Origin: CAZXFA01 sp964640085
Lineage (GTDB): Bacteria; Actinomycetota; UBA4738; HRBIN12
DNA length: 64,000 nt
NCBI GenBank assembly: GCA_964640085.1
Contig: CAZXFA010000014.1
Location: forward strand, 1 to 64,000
Direction: 5' to 3'
Shown here: one piece after another, positions 10,744 to 19,126 of the stretch
How the letters are laid out: every line of letters starts with the position of its first letter
How positions within the stretch are numbered: the stretch's first letter is position 1
Notes under the pieces: generated by a model
Told to the model about the DNA's origin: nothing
Databases searched by the model: none
The model's input: the letters and a program-made list of their open reading frames with translations, nothing else
Position numbers and translations under genes: made by a program

Positions 10744-10772
10744 ATCATACTCAGCCGGTCTCCGCCGTTGCC
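10744..10772 (-). promoter_or_regulatory. Candidate promoter of pot operon 1
   Basis: On the minus strand TATGAT (10749-10744) is a good -10 box. The region 17-18 bases upstream (GGCAAC/TGGCAA) is a weak -35. It lies in the 174-nt gap between the wecA stop and potA. An imperfect inverted repeat, GTCCA...TGGAC (10797-10821), lies further upstream and might be an operator. Confidence 0.4.
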
Positions 10773-10855
10773 AGGTCCACCGGCCGGGTGAGTCCCGTCC
10801 AACCTTTTGTACGGGCTGGACAAGCAGAGAGGTTGCCGCCTTCGCGAATCGCTCG

Positions 10856-12049
10856 TCATGAGACCTCGCGAGCCCGGTCCACATCCCGGCGCTCCCCCGG
10901 GGTCCGGGACGAGCCCCTGCCAGGCCGATGACGGCCGTTCCGCGAGATGGGCCGGTCGCTGCCCCGCGGGGCACGATCGCGGACCAGGCGAGGGAGCACC
11001 GTGGCGATCAGAACGGCCACCGCCACGATCCCGGCCACCAGCAGCCGCCCGTCGATGAACGCGACCGCCAGCGCGCAGCCGGAGATCAGCGCGCTCCACA
11101 GGTACATCAGCAGGACGGCCTGGCGGTGCGTGTGGCCGATATCCAGCAGGCGGTGGTGGATGTGCTCCTTGTCCGCGTGGGCGATCCCGAGACCCCGACG
11201 CATCCGCCGGCCGATCGCCAGGAGGACGTCCAGGATCGGCACCGCCAGGACCAGCAGCGGGACCGCGACCGGGATCGCGACCACGGCCAGATCCCCGCCG
11301 CTCGGCCCCTCGAGGTTCCGGCCCACGCCCGAGATCGTGGCCACCGCCAGGACCAGCCCGAGCAGCAAGGCGCCCGAGTCCCCCATGAAGACCCGGGCGG
11401 GATGGAAGTTCCAGGGCAGGAACCCGATCGCCGCACCCGCGGCCACGGCCGAGAGCAGCGCCGCCGTGGACGGGTCGACGTCCCCACCCGGCGAGCGCAC
11501 CATGTAGGCGAAGAACGCGCCCGCCGCGATCGCCACCATCCCCGCCGCCAGGCCATCGAGCCCGTCGATCAGGTTCACGGCGTTCACCATCGCCACCACC
11601 CACACGACGGTAAACGGGACCGCGAGATCCGCGGAGAGGGAGAGCACGCCCTGGCCGGGGAAGTAGAAGTACAGGAGCTGGACCCCGAGGAGGACGAGTA
11701 TCCCGGCCACGAGCACCTGCCCCGCCAGCTTCGCCACGGCTGAGGCTCCGCGGGTGTCGTCGATCAAGCCGAGCGCCACGATCGCCGTCCCTCCGATGAT
11801 GGCCGCATCCAGGTCGGAGCTGGTCTCGTACAGCGAGGACAGGAAGGGAACGAACCGGGCCACCGCGAGCCCCGCGAGGACCCCCAGGTAGATCGCGACT
11901 CCCCCGGCGGTCGGCGTGGGGACCGGATGCACCTTGCGGTCGGAGGGATGGTCGATCCAGCCCAGCCGGAAGGACAGCCGGCGGACGAGGGGCGTGGCCA
12001 GCAGGGTCACGCCCGCGCTCGCGCCGAAGACCAGCAGGTAGGGAACCAC
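10856..12049 (-). CDS. wecA: Undecaprenyl-phosphate N-acetylglucosamine 1-phosphate transferase (WecA/TagO type)
   Basis: Integral membrane enzyme moving a sugar 1-phosphate from a UDP-sugar to undecaprenyl phosphate, the first step of arabinogalactan- or teichoic-type wall polymer synthesis. It has about 10-11 membrane helices. The MraY-superfamily motif NAVNLIDGLDGLAAG and the downstream MGDSGALLLG Asp motif are present. The GTG at 12049 (397 residues) starts just before the first helix; an extension to 12169 would run inside glyA. In actinobacteria this gene normally directly precedes the atp operon, but here pot operon 1 lies between. Confidence 0.9.
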   Translation of the reverse strand: MVPYLLVFGASAGVTLLATPLVRRLSFRLGWIDHPSDRKVHPVPTPTAGGVAIYLGVLAGLAVARFVPFLSSLYETSSDLDAAIIGGTAIVALGLIDDTRGASAVAKLAGQVLVAGILVLLGVQLLYFYFPGQGVLSLSADLAVPFTVVWVVAMVNAVNLIDGLDGLAAGMVAIAAGAFFAYMVRSPGGDVDPSTAALLSAVAAGAAIGFLPWNFHPARVFMGDSGALLLGLVLAVATISGVGRNLEGPSGGDLAVVAIPVAVPLLVLAVPILDVLLAIGRRMRRGLGIAHADKEHIHHRLLDIGHTHRQAVLLMYLWSALISGCALAVAFIDGRLLVAGIVAVAVLIATVLPRLVRDRAPRGSDRPISRNGRHRPGRGSSRTPGERRDVDRAREVS

Positions 12050-12092
12050 GCTCTGGCGGATGCTACCGCGACCGATCGTCCGGCGGAGGCCG

Positions 12093-13358
12093 TCAGCCCG
12101 GGTAGACGGGGTACCTCGCCACGAGCTCGGCCACCCTGGCGCGACACGCATCCTCGACGCGTCGGTCATCCGACGCGCGCAGAGCGTCTCCGAGGATGTC
12201 CGCGATCTCCTTCATCTCGGGTTCGTCCATGCCCAGCGTGGCCGGCCCCGGCGTTCCCAGCCGCATGCCCGAGGGATCGCGGGGCGGCCGCGGGTCGAAC
12301 GGGATCCCGTTCTTGTTGACCGCGATGCCGATCCGGTCGCACACGGTCTCGGCGTCCTGCCCGCCGATCCCCAGCGGCCGCAGGTCGCAGAGCACCAGAT
12401 GGGAGTCCGTCCCGCCGGAGACGATCCGCACCCCCCGGTCGGCCAGTCCCTCGGAGAGCGCCCGAGCGGTGCGCACCGTCCGCTCCGCGTAGCTTGCGAA
12501 GTCGGGGCTCATCGCCTCCTTCAGGCACACGGCCTTGGCCGCGATCACGTGCTCGAGCGGTCCTCCCTGCATCATCGGGAAGACGGCCTTGTCGAGGGCC
12601 GCGGCATGCTGCTCACGGCACAGGACGATCGCGCCCCGAGGACCGCGGAGGGTCTTGTGGGTGGTGAACGTCACGACGTCGGCGTGCGGCACCGGGTTCG
12701 GGTAGGCCCCTCCGGCGCACAGACCGATGAAGTGCGACGCGTCCACCCACAGGATCGCCCCGACCTCGTCGGCGATCTCCCGGAAGGCCGCGAAGTCGAT
12801 CATCCGCGGGTAGGCGGTGAAACCCGCTAGGAGGATCTTCGGCCGATGCTCCAGCGCCAGATCGCGGATCCGATCCATGTCGAGCTGCTCGGTCTCCCGG
12901 TCCACCTCGTAGGCGACGAAGCGGAACCACATCCCCGAGACGTTCACCGGCGAGCCGTGCGTCAGATGGCCACCGTGCGGCAGGGCGAGCGCGAGGACCG
13001 TGTCGTCCGACCGCGGCTCCAGGAACGCACCGAACACGGCTAGGTTGGCCTGCGCACCGGCATGCGGTTGGACGTTCGCGTGCTTGGCCCCGAACAGCTC
13101 CTTCGCCCGCTCGATCGCCAGCTCTTCCGTCCTGTCCACGAACGCGCATCCTCCGTAGTAGCGCCGCCCCGGGTATCCCTCCGCGTACTTGTTGTTCATG
13201 GTCGAGGCCTGTGCCGCGAGCACGGCCGGGCTCGCGTAGTTCTCCGATGCGATCAGCCGCAGGGTGGCTCGCTCGCGCGCCAGCTCTCCGGCGATCGCGT
13301 CGGCCACCTCGGGGTCATCCCGCTGGAGCGCCTCCCAATCAGCCACGAACTCCCTCAT
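12093..13358 (-). CDS. glyA: Serine hydroxymethyltransferase
   Basis: PLP enzyme converting serine and tetrahydrofolate to glycine and methylene-tetrahydrofolate. From the ATG at 13358 it has 421 residues, the standard length. Seen are the N-terminal LIASENYAS motif (about 36-44), the substrate-loop region YAEGYPGRRYYGG, and the PLP-lysine motif TTHKTLRGPRGA near 228. The ATG overlaps the rpiB stop (ATGA). Its place between rpiB and wecA is common in actinobacteria. Confidence 0.96.
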   Translation of the reverse strand: MREFVADWEALQRDDPEVADAIAGELARERATLRLIASENYASPAVLAAQASTMNNKYAEGYPGRRYYGGCAFVDRTEELAIERAKELFGAKHANVQPHAGAQANLAVFGAFLEPRSDDTVLALALPHGGHLTHGSPVNVSGMWFRFVAYEVDRETEQLDMDRIRDLALEHRPKILLAGFTAYPRMIDFAAFREIADEVGAILWVDASHFIGLCAGGAYPNPVPHADVVTFTTHKTLRGPRGAIVLCREQHAAALDKAVFPMMQGGPLEHVIAAKAVCLKEAMSPDFASYAERTVRTARALSEGLADRGVRIVSGGTDSHLVLCDLRPLGIGGQDAETVCDRIGIAVNKNGIPFDPRPPRDPSGMRLGTPGPATLGMDEPEMKEIADILGDALRASDDRRVEDACRARVAELVARYPVYPG

Positions 13359-13801
13359 CGCTCTCCCCGTTCGATCTGACCGATCCGCTCGACGCGCCGG
13401 GCGTGCCGTCCCCCATCGAAGGGCGTGGCCAACCACACCCGCACGATCTCCCAAGCGAGGGGCGCCGCGACCACGCGCCCCCCCATCGCCAGCACGTTCG
13501 CGTCGTTGTGTCGACGCGAGAGCTCCGCGAGGTACAGGTCGTGGCACAGGGCTGCCCGGATCCCGCGGACCTTGTTCGCGACGATCTGCTCCCCTTGACC
13601 GGACCCGCCCAGCACGATCGCCCGGTCGGCCAACCCGTCGACCACCGCTCGGGCGGCCGCGGCGCAGAAGTCCGGGTAGTCGACCGGCTCCTCGGAGTCG
13701 GTGCCCAGGTCACGCACCGCGTGCCCCTCCTCCTCCAGGAAGACCTTGAGGGACTCCTTCAGGGGGAACCCGGCGTGGTCGGCTCCGAGCGCGACCCTCA
13801 C
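13355..13801 (-). CDS. rpiB: Ribose 5-phosphate isomerase B (LacAB family)
   Basis: Interconverts ribose 5-phosphate and ribulose 5-phosphate. The GTG at 13801 gives 148 residues beginning VRVALGADHAGFPLKE, the family N-terminus. The conserved DYPDFC segment (about 44-49) and GGSGQGEQIVANKVRGIRAA (about 69-88) carry the active-site region; RpiB enzymes often have GTGIG there, and the GSGQG form is the actinobacterial variant. The GTG overlaps the upstream phosphatase stop as GTGA. Confidence 0.92.
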   Translation of the reverse strand: MRVALGADHAGFPLKESLKVFLEEEGHAVRDLGTDSEEPVDYPDFCAAAARAVVDGLADRAIVLGGSGQGEQIVANKVRGIRAALCHDLYLAELSRRHNDANVLAMGGRVVAAPLAWEIVRVWLATPFDGGRHARRVERIGQIERGER

Positions 13802-14406
13802 CCCGCGCTCCCCGCCCGAGCGTCGGCCGGAACCTGCTCGCGACCGAACAGGGCGGCGACGAGCCGCTCGCACCAGGTCTCCAGCTCCCAGCCAACGGCT
13901 CGGAAGGTCTCCAGGGGCATCCCGAGTGGATCCTCGACGTCCTCGTCGTGGACCTTGCCGCGGAAGCTCGACCGGCGGAGGGCGTCGGCACCGGAGACCC
14001 GCAGGTGCAGGCGGTGGTCCACATCGCCGGACCCCGCGGCGGACGCCGGGACTGCCTCCAGCAGCTGGACCAACTCCTTGAGGGTGAAGGTCCTCGCCGC
14101 GGCGTCGGGCGCGGCGCCGACGACGGCGTCGCGGTGCTCGCCGGTCATCGTCACGATGAGGTCGGCCGTCTGGGTCAGGTCAGCCCGCAGCCGGCGCGCG
14201 ATGTGGCCCGTTATGTCGACGTCGCGCTCGGCTGCCGCGCGCACCGCGCCGGGCTCGGGATGGGTGCCCTCCCGGGCGATCAGGCCCGCCGACGCGACCA
14301 ACGGGGCGTCGGGTCCGAGCCGCCGCGCCAGCCCCGCGCGCAGGAAGCCCTCGGCCATCGGCGAGCGACAGATGTTGCCGGTGCAGATGACGAGGATAGA
14401 GGCCAT
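13798..14406 (-). CDS. Low-molecular-weight protein-tyrosine-phosphatase family protein
   Basis: 202-residue protein starting MASILVICTGNICRSPMAEG. The P-loop CTGNICRS (C-x5-R, residues 8-15) is the phosphatase active site, and the later acid DxxDP segment (VEDPLG near 158) supplies the general acid. At 202 residues it is longer than the usual 150-165, with a Leu/Ala-rich stretch around 110-125. It could act on tyrosine-phosphorylated proteins or be arsenate-reductase-like; its place in a TsaC/RpiB/GlyA cluster is common in actinobacteria but does not reveal its target. Confidence 0.87.
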   Translation of the reverse strand: MASILVICTGNICRSPMAEGFLRAGLARRLGPDAPLVASAGLIAREGTHPEPGAVRAAAERDVDITGHIARRLRADLTQTADLIVTMTGEHRDAVVGAAPDAAARTFTLKELVQLLEAVPASAAGSGDVDHRLHLRVSGADALRRSSFRGKVHDEDVEDPLGMPLETFRAVGWELETWCERLVAALFGREQVPADARAGSAG

Positions 14407-14465
14407 GGGAAACGAGGCGAGTCTAGCATCGGCCCTCCGCTCCACCGATCCGTGAGCCGAGCTCC

Positions 14466-15062
14466 TCAGGGCGCGAGCGCGCCCAGGATCTCGCGCTCGG
14501 CGACGGCGCCGCGGCGCAGCACCCGTGGCTCCCGTTGGGCGAGGTCGACGACCGTGGAGGGGCGGCCTTCGAGCGGTACCTCCTCGCACAGGTACACGTC
14601 GACGGAGGCCCCGAAGATCGCGCGCAGCTCCTGGCACGTCGACGGCGTCGATCGGCCGCTCCGGTTGGCGCTCGTCACCGCGAGCGGTCCGGTCCTCGCC
14701 AGGACGGCAAGGGCGAGCGGGTGATGGGGGACGCGCACGCCGATCGTCGCGGGATCCCCACCGAGATCCCACGCGGCGCTCGCCGGCGTCCTCGTCAGCA
14801 CCAGCGTGAGCGGTCCCGCCCAGAACCGTGTGGCCAGGATCTCGGCCCGCTCGTCGAAGGCCGCGATCTCCCGCGCGGCGGCGGTCCCGGGGACCAGGAC
14901 CGGCAGCTCCAACTCCCGCGGGCGTCCTTTGACGTCGAACAGGCGTGCGGTCGCGGCCGGATCGTCCGGGCGGGTGCCGATCCCGTACACGGTGTCGGTG
15001 GGGATCACGATGAGGTTCCCGGACGTGGCCTCCCGAACGGCCACCAGGATGGGGTCACTCAC
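14466..15062 (-). CDS. tsaC: L-threonylcarbamoyladenylate synthase (Sua5/YciO/YrdC family)
   Basis: Makes threonylcarbamoyl-AMP from threonine, bicarbonate and ATP for the t6A modification of ANN-reading tRNAs. The GTG at 15062 overlaps the prmC stop as GTGA and yields 198 residues, the length of a single-domain TsaC. The N-terminal signature is IPTDTVYGIG (about 18-27), followed by a KGRP motif (about 44-47) and TSANRSG (about 131-137), all conserved in the family. A reading frame up to 15353 exists but lies inside prmC. Confidence 0.92.
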   Translation of the reverse strand: MSDPILVAVREATSGNLIVIPTDTVYGIGTRPDDPAATARLFDVKGRPRELELPVLVPGTAAAREIAAFDERAEILATRFWAGPLTLVLTRTPASAAWDLGGDPATIGVRVPHHPLALAVLARTGPLAVTSANRSGRSTPSTCQELRAIFGASVDVYLCEEVPLEGRPSTVVDLAQREPRVLRRGAVAEREILGALAP

Positions 15063-15895
15063 GGCCGGCGGGCCAGGAGCACCCGATCGCGACCGGCGAG
15101 GTCGCGGTCCACGCGGACGTCCATGAACGTATCGGCCAGCATCGAGACGATGCGTTCGCCCTGCGCGGCGCCGATCTCGACCGCGAGCACGCCCCCGTCC
15201 CGGAGCCACCGCAGCGCCTCGGTCGCCAACCGCTCGTACACGTGGATCCCTCCGACGAGCGCCCCGAGGGGATCGGCTTTCACGTCGGCCGGCAGGTCGT
15301 CGTATTCGTCCGGCTCCACGTACGGTGGGTTGCTCACGATCAGGTCCAGCCATCCACGGAGCTCATCCGGGAGCGGCGAGAGCTGGTCCCCCTCGAGGAC
15401 CGTCACCTCCAGTCCCAGCCGGGCGGCGTTCGCGCGGGCGAGCTCGACCGCCTCCGGCGAGCGGTCCGTCGCGAACGCCCGCGCGTCCGGACGTTCATCC
15501 TTGATCGCGAGCGCGACGGCGCCCGTGCCGGTCCCGACGTCGACGACCACCGGCGCCTCGAAATCGACCAGGGCCTCGAGGGCTCGATCGACCAGGACCT
15601 CGGTCTCCGGCCGCGGCACGAACACGCCGGGCCGGACCTCCACAGTGAGCCGTCGGAACCGCTGCTCGCCGACCAGGTGCTGGAGCGGGGTCCCGGCGCA
15701 CCGCTGGCACAGCGCCCTGCCGAACATCCTGGCCTGCCGGGCATCGAGCCCATCGGACCGCGTGTAGAGCCCCGCCCGGTCCGTGCCGAGGACGTGCATC
15801 AGGAGCCGTTCGGCGTTGACGCGCGGGCTCTCCACGCCGTGACGCTCGAGGTACTCGGTGGCTCGACGCACGATCTCCGATGGGGAACGCGCCAC
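15059..15895 (-). CDS. prmC: Release factor glutamine methyltransferase
   Basis: SAM-dependent methylase that modifies the GGQ glutamine of class I release factors. The 278 residues comprise an N-terminal helical domain (1-75), the SAM-binding motif VVDVGTGTGAVAL near 118 and the catalytic NPPY motif near 188. It lies 3 nt downstream of its own substrate gene, prfA, and overlaps tsaC, the classic actinobacterial order. Confidence 0.95.
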   Translation of the reverse strand: MARSPSEIVRRATEYLERHGVESPRVNAERLLMHVLGTDRAGLYTRSDGLDARQARMFGRALCQRCAGTPLQHLVGEQRFRRLTVEVRPGVFVPRPETEVLVDRALEALVDFEAPVVVDVGTGTGAVALAIKDERPDARAFATDRSPEAVELARANAARLGLEVTVLEGDQLSPLPDELRGWLDLIVSNPPYVEPDEYDDLPADVKADPLGALVGGIHVYERLATEALRWLRDGGVLAVEIGAAQGERIVSMLADTFMDVRVDRDLAGRDRVLLARRP

Positions 15896-15898
15896 GGC

Positions 15899-16978
15899 TC
15901 AGCCCTGCCGGTCCCCCGCCAGCTGGGCGGTCCGCTCGGCGGCCAGGAGTGCTTCCACGAACGGCTCGATCCCCCCGGCGAGCACCGCCGGGAGCTGGTG
16001 GAGCGTGAGCTTCACCCGATGATCGGTCACCCGACTCTCGGGGAAGTTGTACGTGCGGATCTTCTCCGCCCGCTCCCCCGTCCCCACCTGCGAGCGACGG
16101 GTCGCGGCCTCCCTGGCGGCGGCCTCCTCTTGCGCGCGGTGGAGCAGGCGGGCCCGCAGGTGGCGCATCGCCTTCTCGCGGTTCTGGAGCTGCGACCGCT
16201 CTTCCTGGCACGCCACGACGATCCCGGTGGGCCTGTGCGTGATCCGCACCGCCGAGTCGGTGGTGTTCACCGACTGACCCCCCGGACCCGACGAACGGTA
16301 GACGTCCACCTGGAGATCCTCGGGGCGGATCTGGACCTCCACCTCCTCGGCCTCGGGCAGGACGGCCACCGTGGCCGTCGAGGTGTGGATCCGACCGGAG
16401 GACTCCGTGACCGGGACCCGCTGCACCCGATGGACGCCCGACTCGTGCTTGAGGCGCGAGTAGGCGCCCTTCCCGCGGATCTCGAGCACGATCTCCTTGA
16501 ACCCACCGAGGTCCGAGGGGGACGCGGAGAGGACCTCGCTCTTCCACCGGTTGCGTTCGGCGAAGTGCCGGTAGAGCTCCGAGAGCTCGGCCGCCCACAA
16601 CGCGGCCTCTTGGCCTCCCGCGCCGGCCCGGATCTCCATGACCACGTCCTTCGCGTCGTTGGGATCCTTCGGGACGAGCATCCCCTCCAACCGGGCGCGC
16701 AGGTCGGCCGCCCGGGCCTCGGCCGCGCGGGCCTCCTCGCGCAGGAAGGCCGCCATCTCCGCGTCGGTCTCTGCCCCGGCCAGCGCGAGGGCCTCTTCGG
16801 ACTGTCGGACGGCCTCTCGGTACTGGCGGAAGGGGACGACGATCTCCTGCAGATCGGCCAGGTCCTTGCCGAGCCTCCGCAACCGCTCGGGCTCGGCGGC
16901 CGTCTCCATCGAGGCCAGATCGGCCTGCACCTGCTCGTATCGGGCCTCGACCTCCGCGAGCTTCGCTTCCAGGTCCAC
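15899..16978 (-). CDS. prfA: Peptide chain release factor 1
   Basis: Reads UAA and UAG stop codons and triggers peptide release. From the GTG at 16978 it has 359 residues, the standard length. The GGQ motif is present as SGPGGQSVN (about 231-239). The anticodon-like recognition region lies near 185-190 in the segment ending VPVTESSGR, with the PxT-type tripeptide (here PVT) of RF1. A coiled N-terminal domain spans 1-100. The frame continues upstream to 17242 but overlaps the DivIVA gene. Confidence 0.95.
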   Translation of the reverse strand: MDLEAKLAEVEARYEQVQADLASMETAAEPERLRRLGKDLADLQEIVVPFRQYREAVRQSEEALALAGAETDAEMAAFLREEARAAEARAADLRARLEGMLVPKDPNDAKDVVMEIRAGAGGQEAALWAAELSELYRHFAERNRWKSEVLSASPSDLGGFKEIVLEIRGKGAYSRLKHESGVHRVQRVPVTESSGRIHTSTATVAVLPEAEEVEVQIRPEDLQVDVYRSSGPGGQSVNTTDSAVRITHRPTGIVVACQEERSQLQNREKAMRHLRARLLHRAQEEAAAREAATRRSQVGTGERAEKIRTYNFPESRVTDHRVKLTLHQLPAVLAGGIEPFVEALLAAERTAQLAGDRQG

Positions 16979-17018
16979 GCCCCGATCATCCCAGGCGGGG
17001 CACCCGATCGCGTAGGGG

Positions 17019-17798
17019 TCAGCCGCTGGGTTCTTCGTCCTCCTCGCCCCAGGACAGGTCCAGCGGCGGCAGATCAGGAACCTGGAGGTGGATCGTATCG
17101 GTCCCCTCCCACAGCTCCTCGTACGAGGGGACGGCGGGGACGTCGAAGAGGTCCTCCCCGCCCGCCGTCCCGGAGCCTCCCTCCCGGGCGACGTCGACCA
17201 CCTCGCTCGTCGACGCAGGCTCGGTCGCCGAGGCGACCCCACCGGGTCCCGGCCCTTCGATGGCGCCCTCCAGATCGCGCGCCACGCCGATCAGCCGCTC
17301 CTGCATCTCCGTGAGCTGGCGCACGAGCGCGTCCCGCTGGGTGCTCAGACCGGCGATGGTCCGATCCGCCTGCTCGCGGGCATACCGCAGCCGGTGATCG
17401 GCCTCGGACCGCGCCTCGTCGGCCTTCGCGTGGGCATCGGTCCGGATCCTGTCGGCGTCCGAGCGGGCCTCGCGGAGCACGCGCTCGGCCTCCTCCTGCG
17501 CGTCGGCACGGAGCCGCTCGGCCGTACCCTCCGCCTCACGGATCAGGGACGCCACCCGCTCACCGAGCTGGTCGTACGGATCGGACCGGGGGCGGGGAGG
17601 GGGAGCGCTGCTGAGGGCCGCGGCCTCGAGGCGAGCCTCGCGGATCATGGTCGCCATGCGCTCCACCTGGTCGGCGAGCTGTTCGAGGTAGTTGCGGACC
17701 TGGTCGGGGTCGTACCCACGGCGGACCGTCACGAACTCGCGGCGCCGGATCTGCTCCGCCGAGATGAGGACAGGGAGGTCGAGCTCGGTCACGGGCAT
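17019..17798 (-). CDS. DivIVA-domain coiled-coil protein
   Basis: 259-residue protein whose first 60 residues contain a DivIVA-type segment, FVTVRRGYDPDQVRNYLEQLA. It is followed by a long Ala/Glu/Arg-rich coiled coil (about 65-185) and an acidic, low-complexity C-terminus. DivIVA/Wag31 relatives mark curved membrane and organise polar growth or septation in actinobacteria. I chose the ATG at 17798 because GAGGAGG lies 8 nt upstream; a GTG at 17819 is the alternative. A -10-like TAGCGT at 17843-17838 suggests its own promoter. Its place upstream of prfA is unusual relative to the dcw cluster, so it is probably a second DivIVA paralogue. Confidence 0.8.
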   Translation of the reverse strand: MPVTELDLPVLISAEQIRRREFVTVRRGYDPDQVRNYLEQLADQVERMATMIREARLEAAALSSAPPPRPRSDPYDQLGERVASLIREAEGTAERLRADAQEEAERVLREARSDADRIRTDAHAKADEARSEADHRLRYAREQADRTIAGLSTQRDALVRQLTEMQERLIGVARDLEGAIEGPGPGGVASATEPASTSEVVDVAREGGSGTAGGEDLFDVPAVPSYEELWEGTDTIHLQVPDLPPLDLSWGEEDEEPSG

Positions 17799-17856
17799 CG
17801 GGGAAGCCTCCTCGTTCACAGCGTCGGATGCGTCGACACGCTACACCCCCATCCGG

Positions 17857-17876
17857 CCGGATCCAAGGATCTCCGG
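17857..17876 (-). terminator. Imperfect inverted repeat after the DUF1385 gene
   Basis: CCGGATCC and GGATCTCCGG can pair (one bulged base) across a two-base loop, and the palindrome ATCCGGCCGGAT (17851-17862) overlaps it. It lies in the 96-nt gap between the YqhQ-like gene and the DivIVA gene. It lacks a T-run, so a terminator role is only a possibility. Confidence 0.28.
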
Positions 17877-17894
17877 CGTCGGCGCCCGCGCCCC

Positions 17895-18797
17895 TCACGG
17901 CTCGGCGGTTCGGAGCTCGCCCTCCCGACGCACCACCTCGTTGAAGGACGCGATCGCGACGGCGATCTGATCGCGGTCCGGCGGCTGGGTGGTGATCTTC
18001 TGCAGCCACAGCCCGGGGGTCATCAGGGCTCGGACCAGTCGGGACCCTGGGAACCGCGCTCCGAGGCGGAGCAGCTCGAACGCGATCCCCGCGATGATCG
18101 GGATCGCCAGGATCCGCGATCCGATCCGCCACCAGAGCCCGGGGTTCCCGAACACCGCGAAGACGAAGATCGTGATCACCATCACCAGCAGCAGGAAGTT
18201 CGTGCCGCACCGGACGTGGAGCGTGGAGTAGCGGTCCACGGCCGAGGGCTCGAGCACCTCATCGTGCTCGTACGCGGCGATCGTCTTGTGCTCGGCGCCG
18301 TGGTACGCGAAGACGCGTCGGATGTCCCTCGCGCGTCCGATGAGCAGGAGGTATCCCAGGAACAGCGCGACCCGGAACACGCCCTCCATCGCGTTCACCG
18401 CCAAGCTCGAGTCCACCCGCCGCCCCACCCATCGGAACGCCGCCGCGGGCAGGACGATGAACAGGAGGAGGAAGATCGCGAGGGCGAGCACCATCGAGAG
18501 GGCCATCTGGCGGGACGAGAGCTGTTCCCCTTCCTCGGCCGCCTCCCGAGCGGAGATCGAGAGGGCCCGGAACCCGATGGCCAGCGCCTGTCCCAACGCG
18601 ATTACCCCGCGGATGAACGGCTTCGCCAGGACCGGGTGGCGGCGAGCCACCGACCGGATCTCGTGCGACTCGATGTGGAGGTCCCCGGACGGCTTGCGGA
18701 CCGCGATCGCCCAGACGTCGCGGCCGCGCATCATCACGCCCTCCACGACGGCCTGGCCGCCGTAGTGATGGTTGTGCTTGGCCGCCTCCTCCGCCAT
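17895..18797 (-). CDS. DUF1385 / YqhQ-family membrane protein
   Basis: 300-residue membrane protein. The N-terminal motif GGQAVVEGVMMRG (about 13-25) and the internal HGAEHKTIAAYEH (about 167-179) are the conserved hallmarks of the family. Roughly four membrane helices follow (about 95-120, 137-155, 205-225 and 232-250). Its biochemical function is not established; it is regularly linked with prfA and rpmE in Gram-positive genomes, as here. The ATG at 18797 lies 14 nt after the rpmE stop; a frame running up to 19046 overlaps rpmE and is rejected. Confidence 0.88.
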   Translation of the reverse strand: MAEEAAKHNHHYGGQAVVEGVMMRGRDVWAIAVRKPSGDLHIESHEIRSVARRHPVLAKPFIRGVIALGQALAIGFRALSISAREAAEEGEQLSSRQMALSMVLALAIFLLLFIVLPAAAFRWVGRRVDSSLAVNAMEGVFRVALFLGYLLLIGRARDIRRVFAYHGAEHKTIAAYEHDEVLEPSAVDRYSTLHVRCGTNFLLLVMVITIFVFAVFGNPGLWWRIGSRILAIPIIAGIAFELLRLGARFPGSRLVRALMTPGLWLQKITTQPPDRDQIAVAIASFNEVVRREGELRTAEP

Positions 18798-18811
18798 CGG
18801 ACGGGATCGGC

Positions 18812-19090
18812 TCAGTTGTCCTCGGGGGGAGACTCGCCCGTCGAGACGTCGGCCGGCTTGGCGGCGCGCGCCGATGCGGGCGCGCTGCCGCCCTGTTTCG
18901 CGTACCGCCGCTGGAACCGTTCGACCCGGCCCCCCGAGTCGACCAGCTTCTGCTTTCCCGTGTAGAAGGGGTGACAATTCGAGCAGATCTCGACGCGGAG
19001 CTCGGATCGCGTGCTCCGGGTCTGGAAGGTGTTCCCGCAGGCGCATTGGACCGTCGCCACGCCGTACTCCGGATGGATGCGTTGTTTCAT
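18812..19090 (-). CDS. rpmE: Ribosomal protein bL31, zinc-binding type
   Basis: Large-subunit ribosomal protein, 92 residues. It keeps the zinc-binding cysteines in QCACGNTF (C16, C18) and EICSNCHPFYTGKQK (C36, C39), so it is the Zn-containing (C+) form rather than the zinc-starvation paralogue. The C-terminal 20 residues form a Ser/Ala/Glu-rich tail longer than usual. GAGGAGTCGAGG lies before the ATG. It follows rho by 36 nt. Confidence 0.95.
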   Translation of the reverse strand: MKQRIHPEYGVATVQCACGNTFQTRSTRSELRVEICSNCHPFYTGKQKLVDSGGRVERFQRRYAKQGGSAPASARAAKPADVSTGESPPEDN

Positions 19091-19126
19091 GTTGCCTCGA
19101 CTCCTCGCAGGTGATGGCGCTCCAGC

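Noticed and set aside
10797..10821. GTCCA...TGGAC inverted repeat after wecA as a terminator
   Set aside because: Weak stem with a 15-base loop and no T-run; kept only as a possible operator note.
12050..12169. N-terminal extension of wecA
   Set aside because: Lies inside glyA and encodes basic, unconserved residues; the GTG at 12049 gives the family N-terminus.
15242..17314. 690-codon open frame on the plus strand, opposite prmC, prfA and the DivIVA gene
   Set aside because: Covers three well-recognised minus-strand genes and has no recognisable motif.
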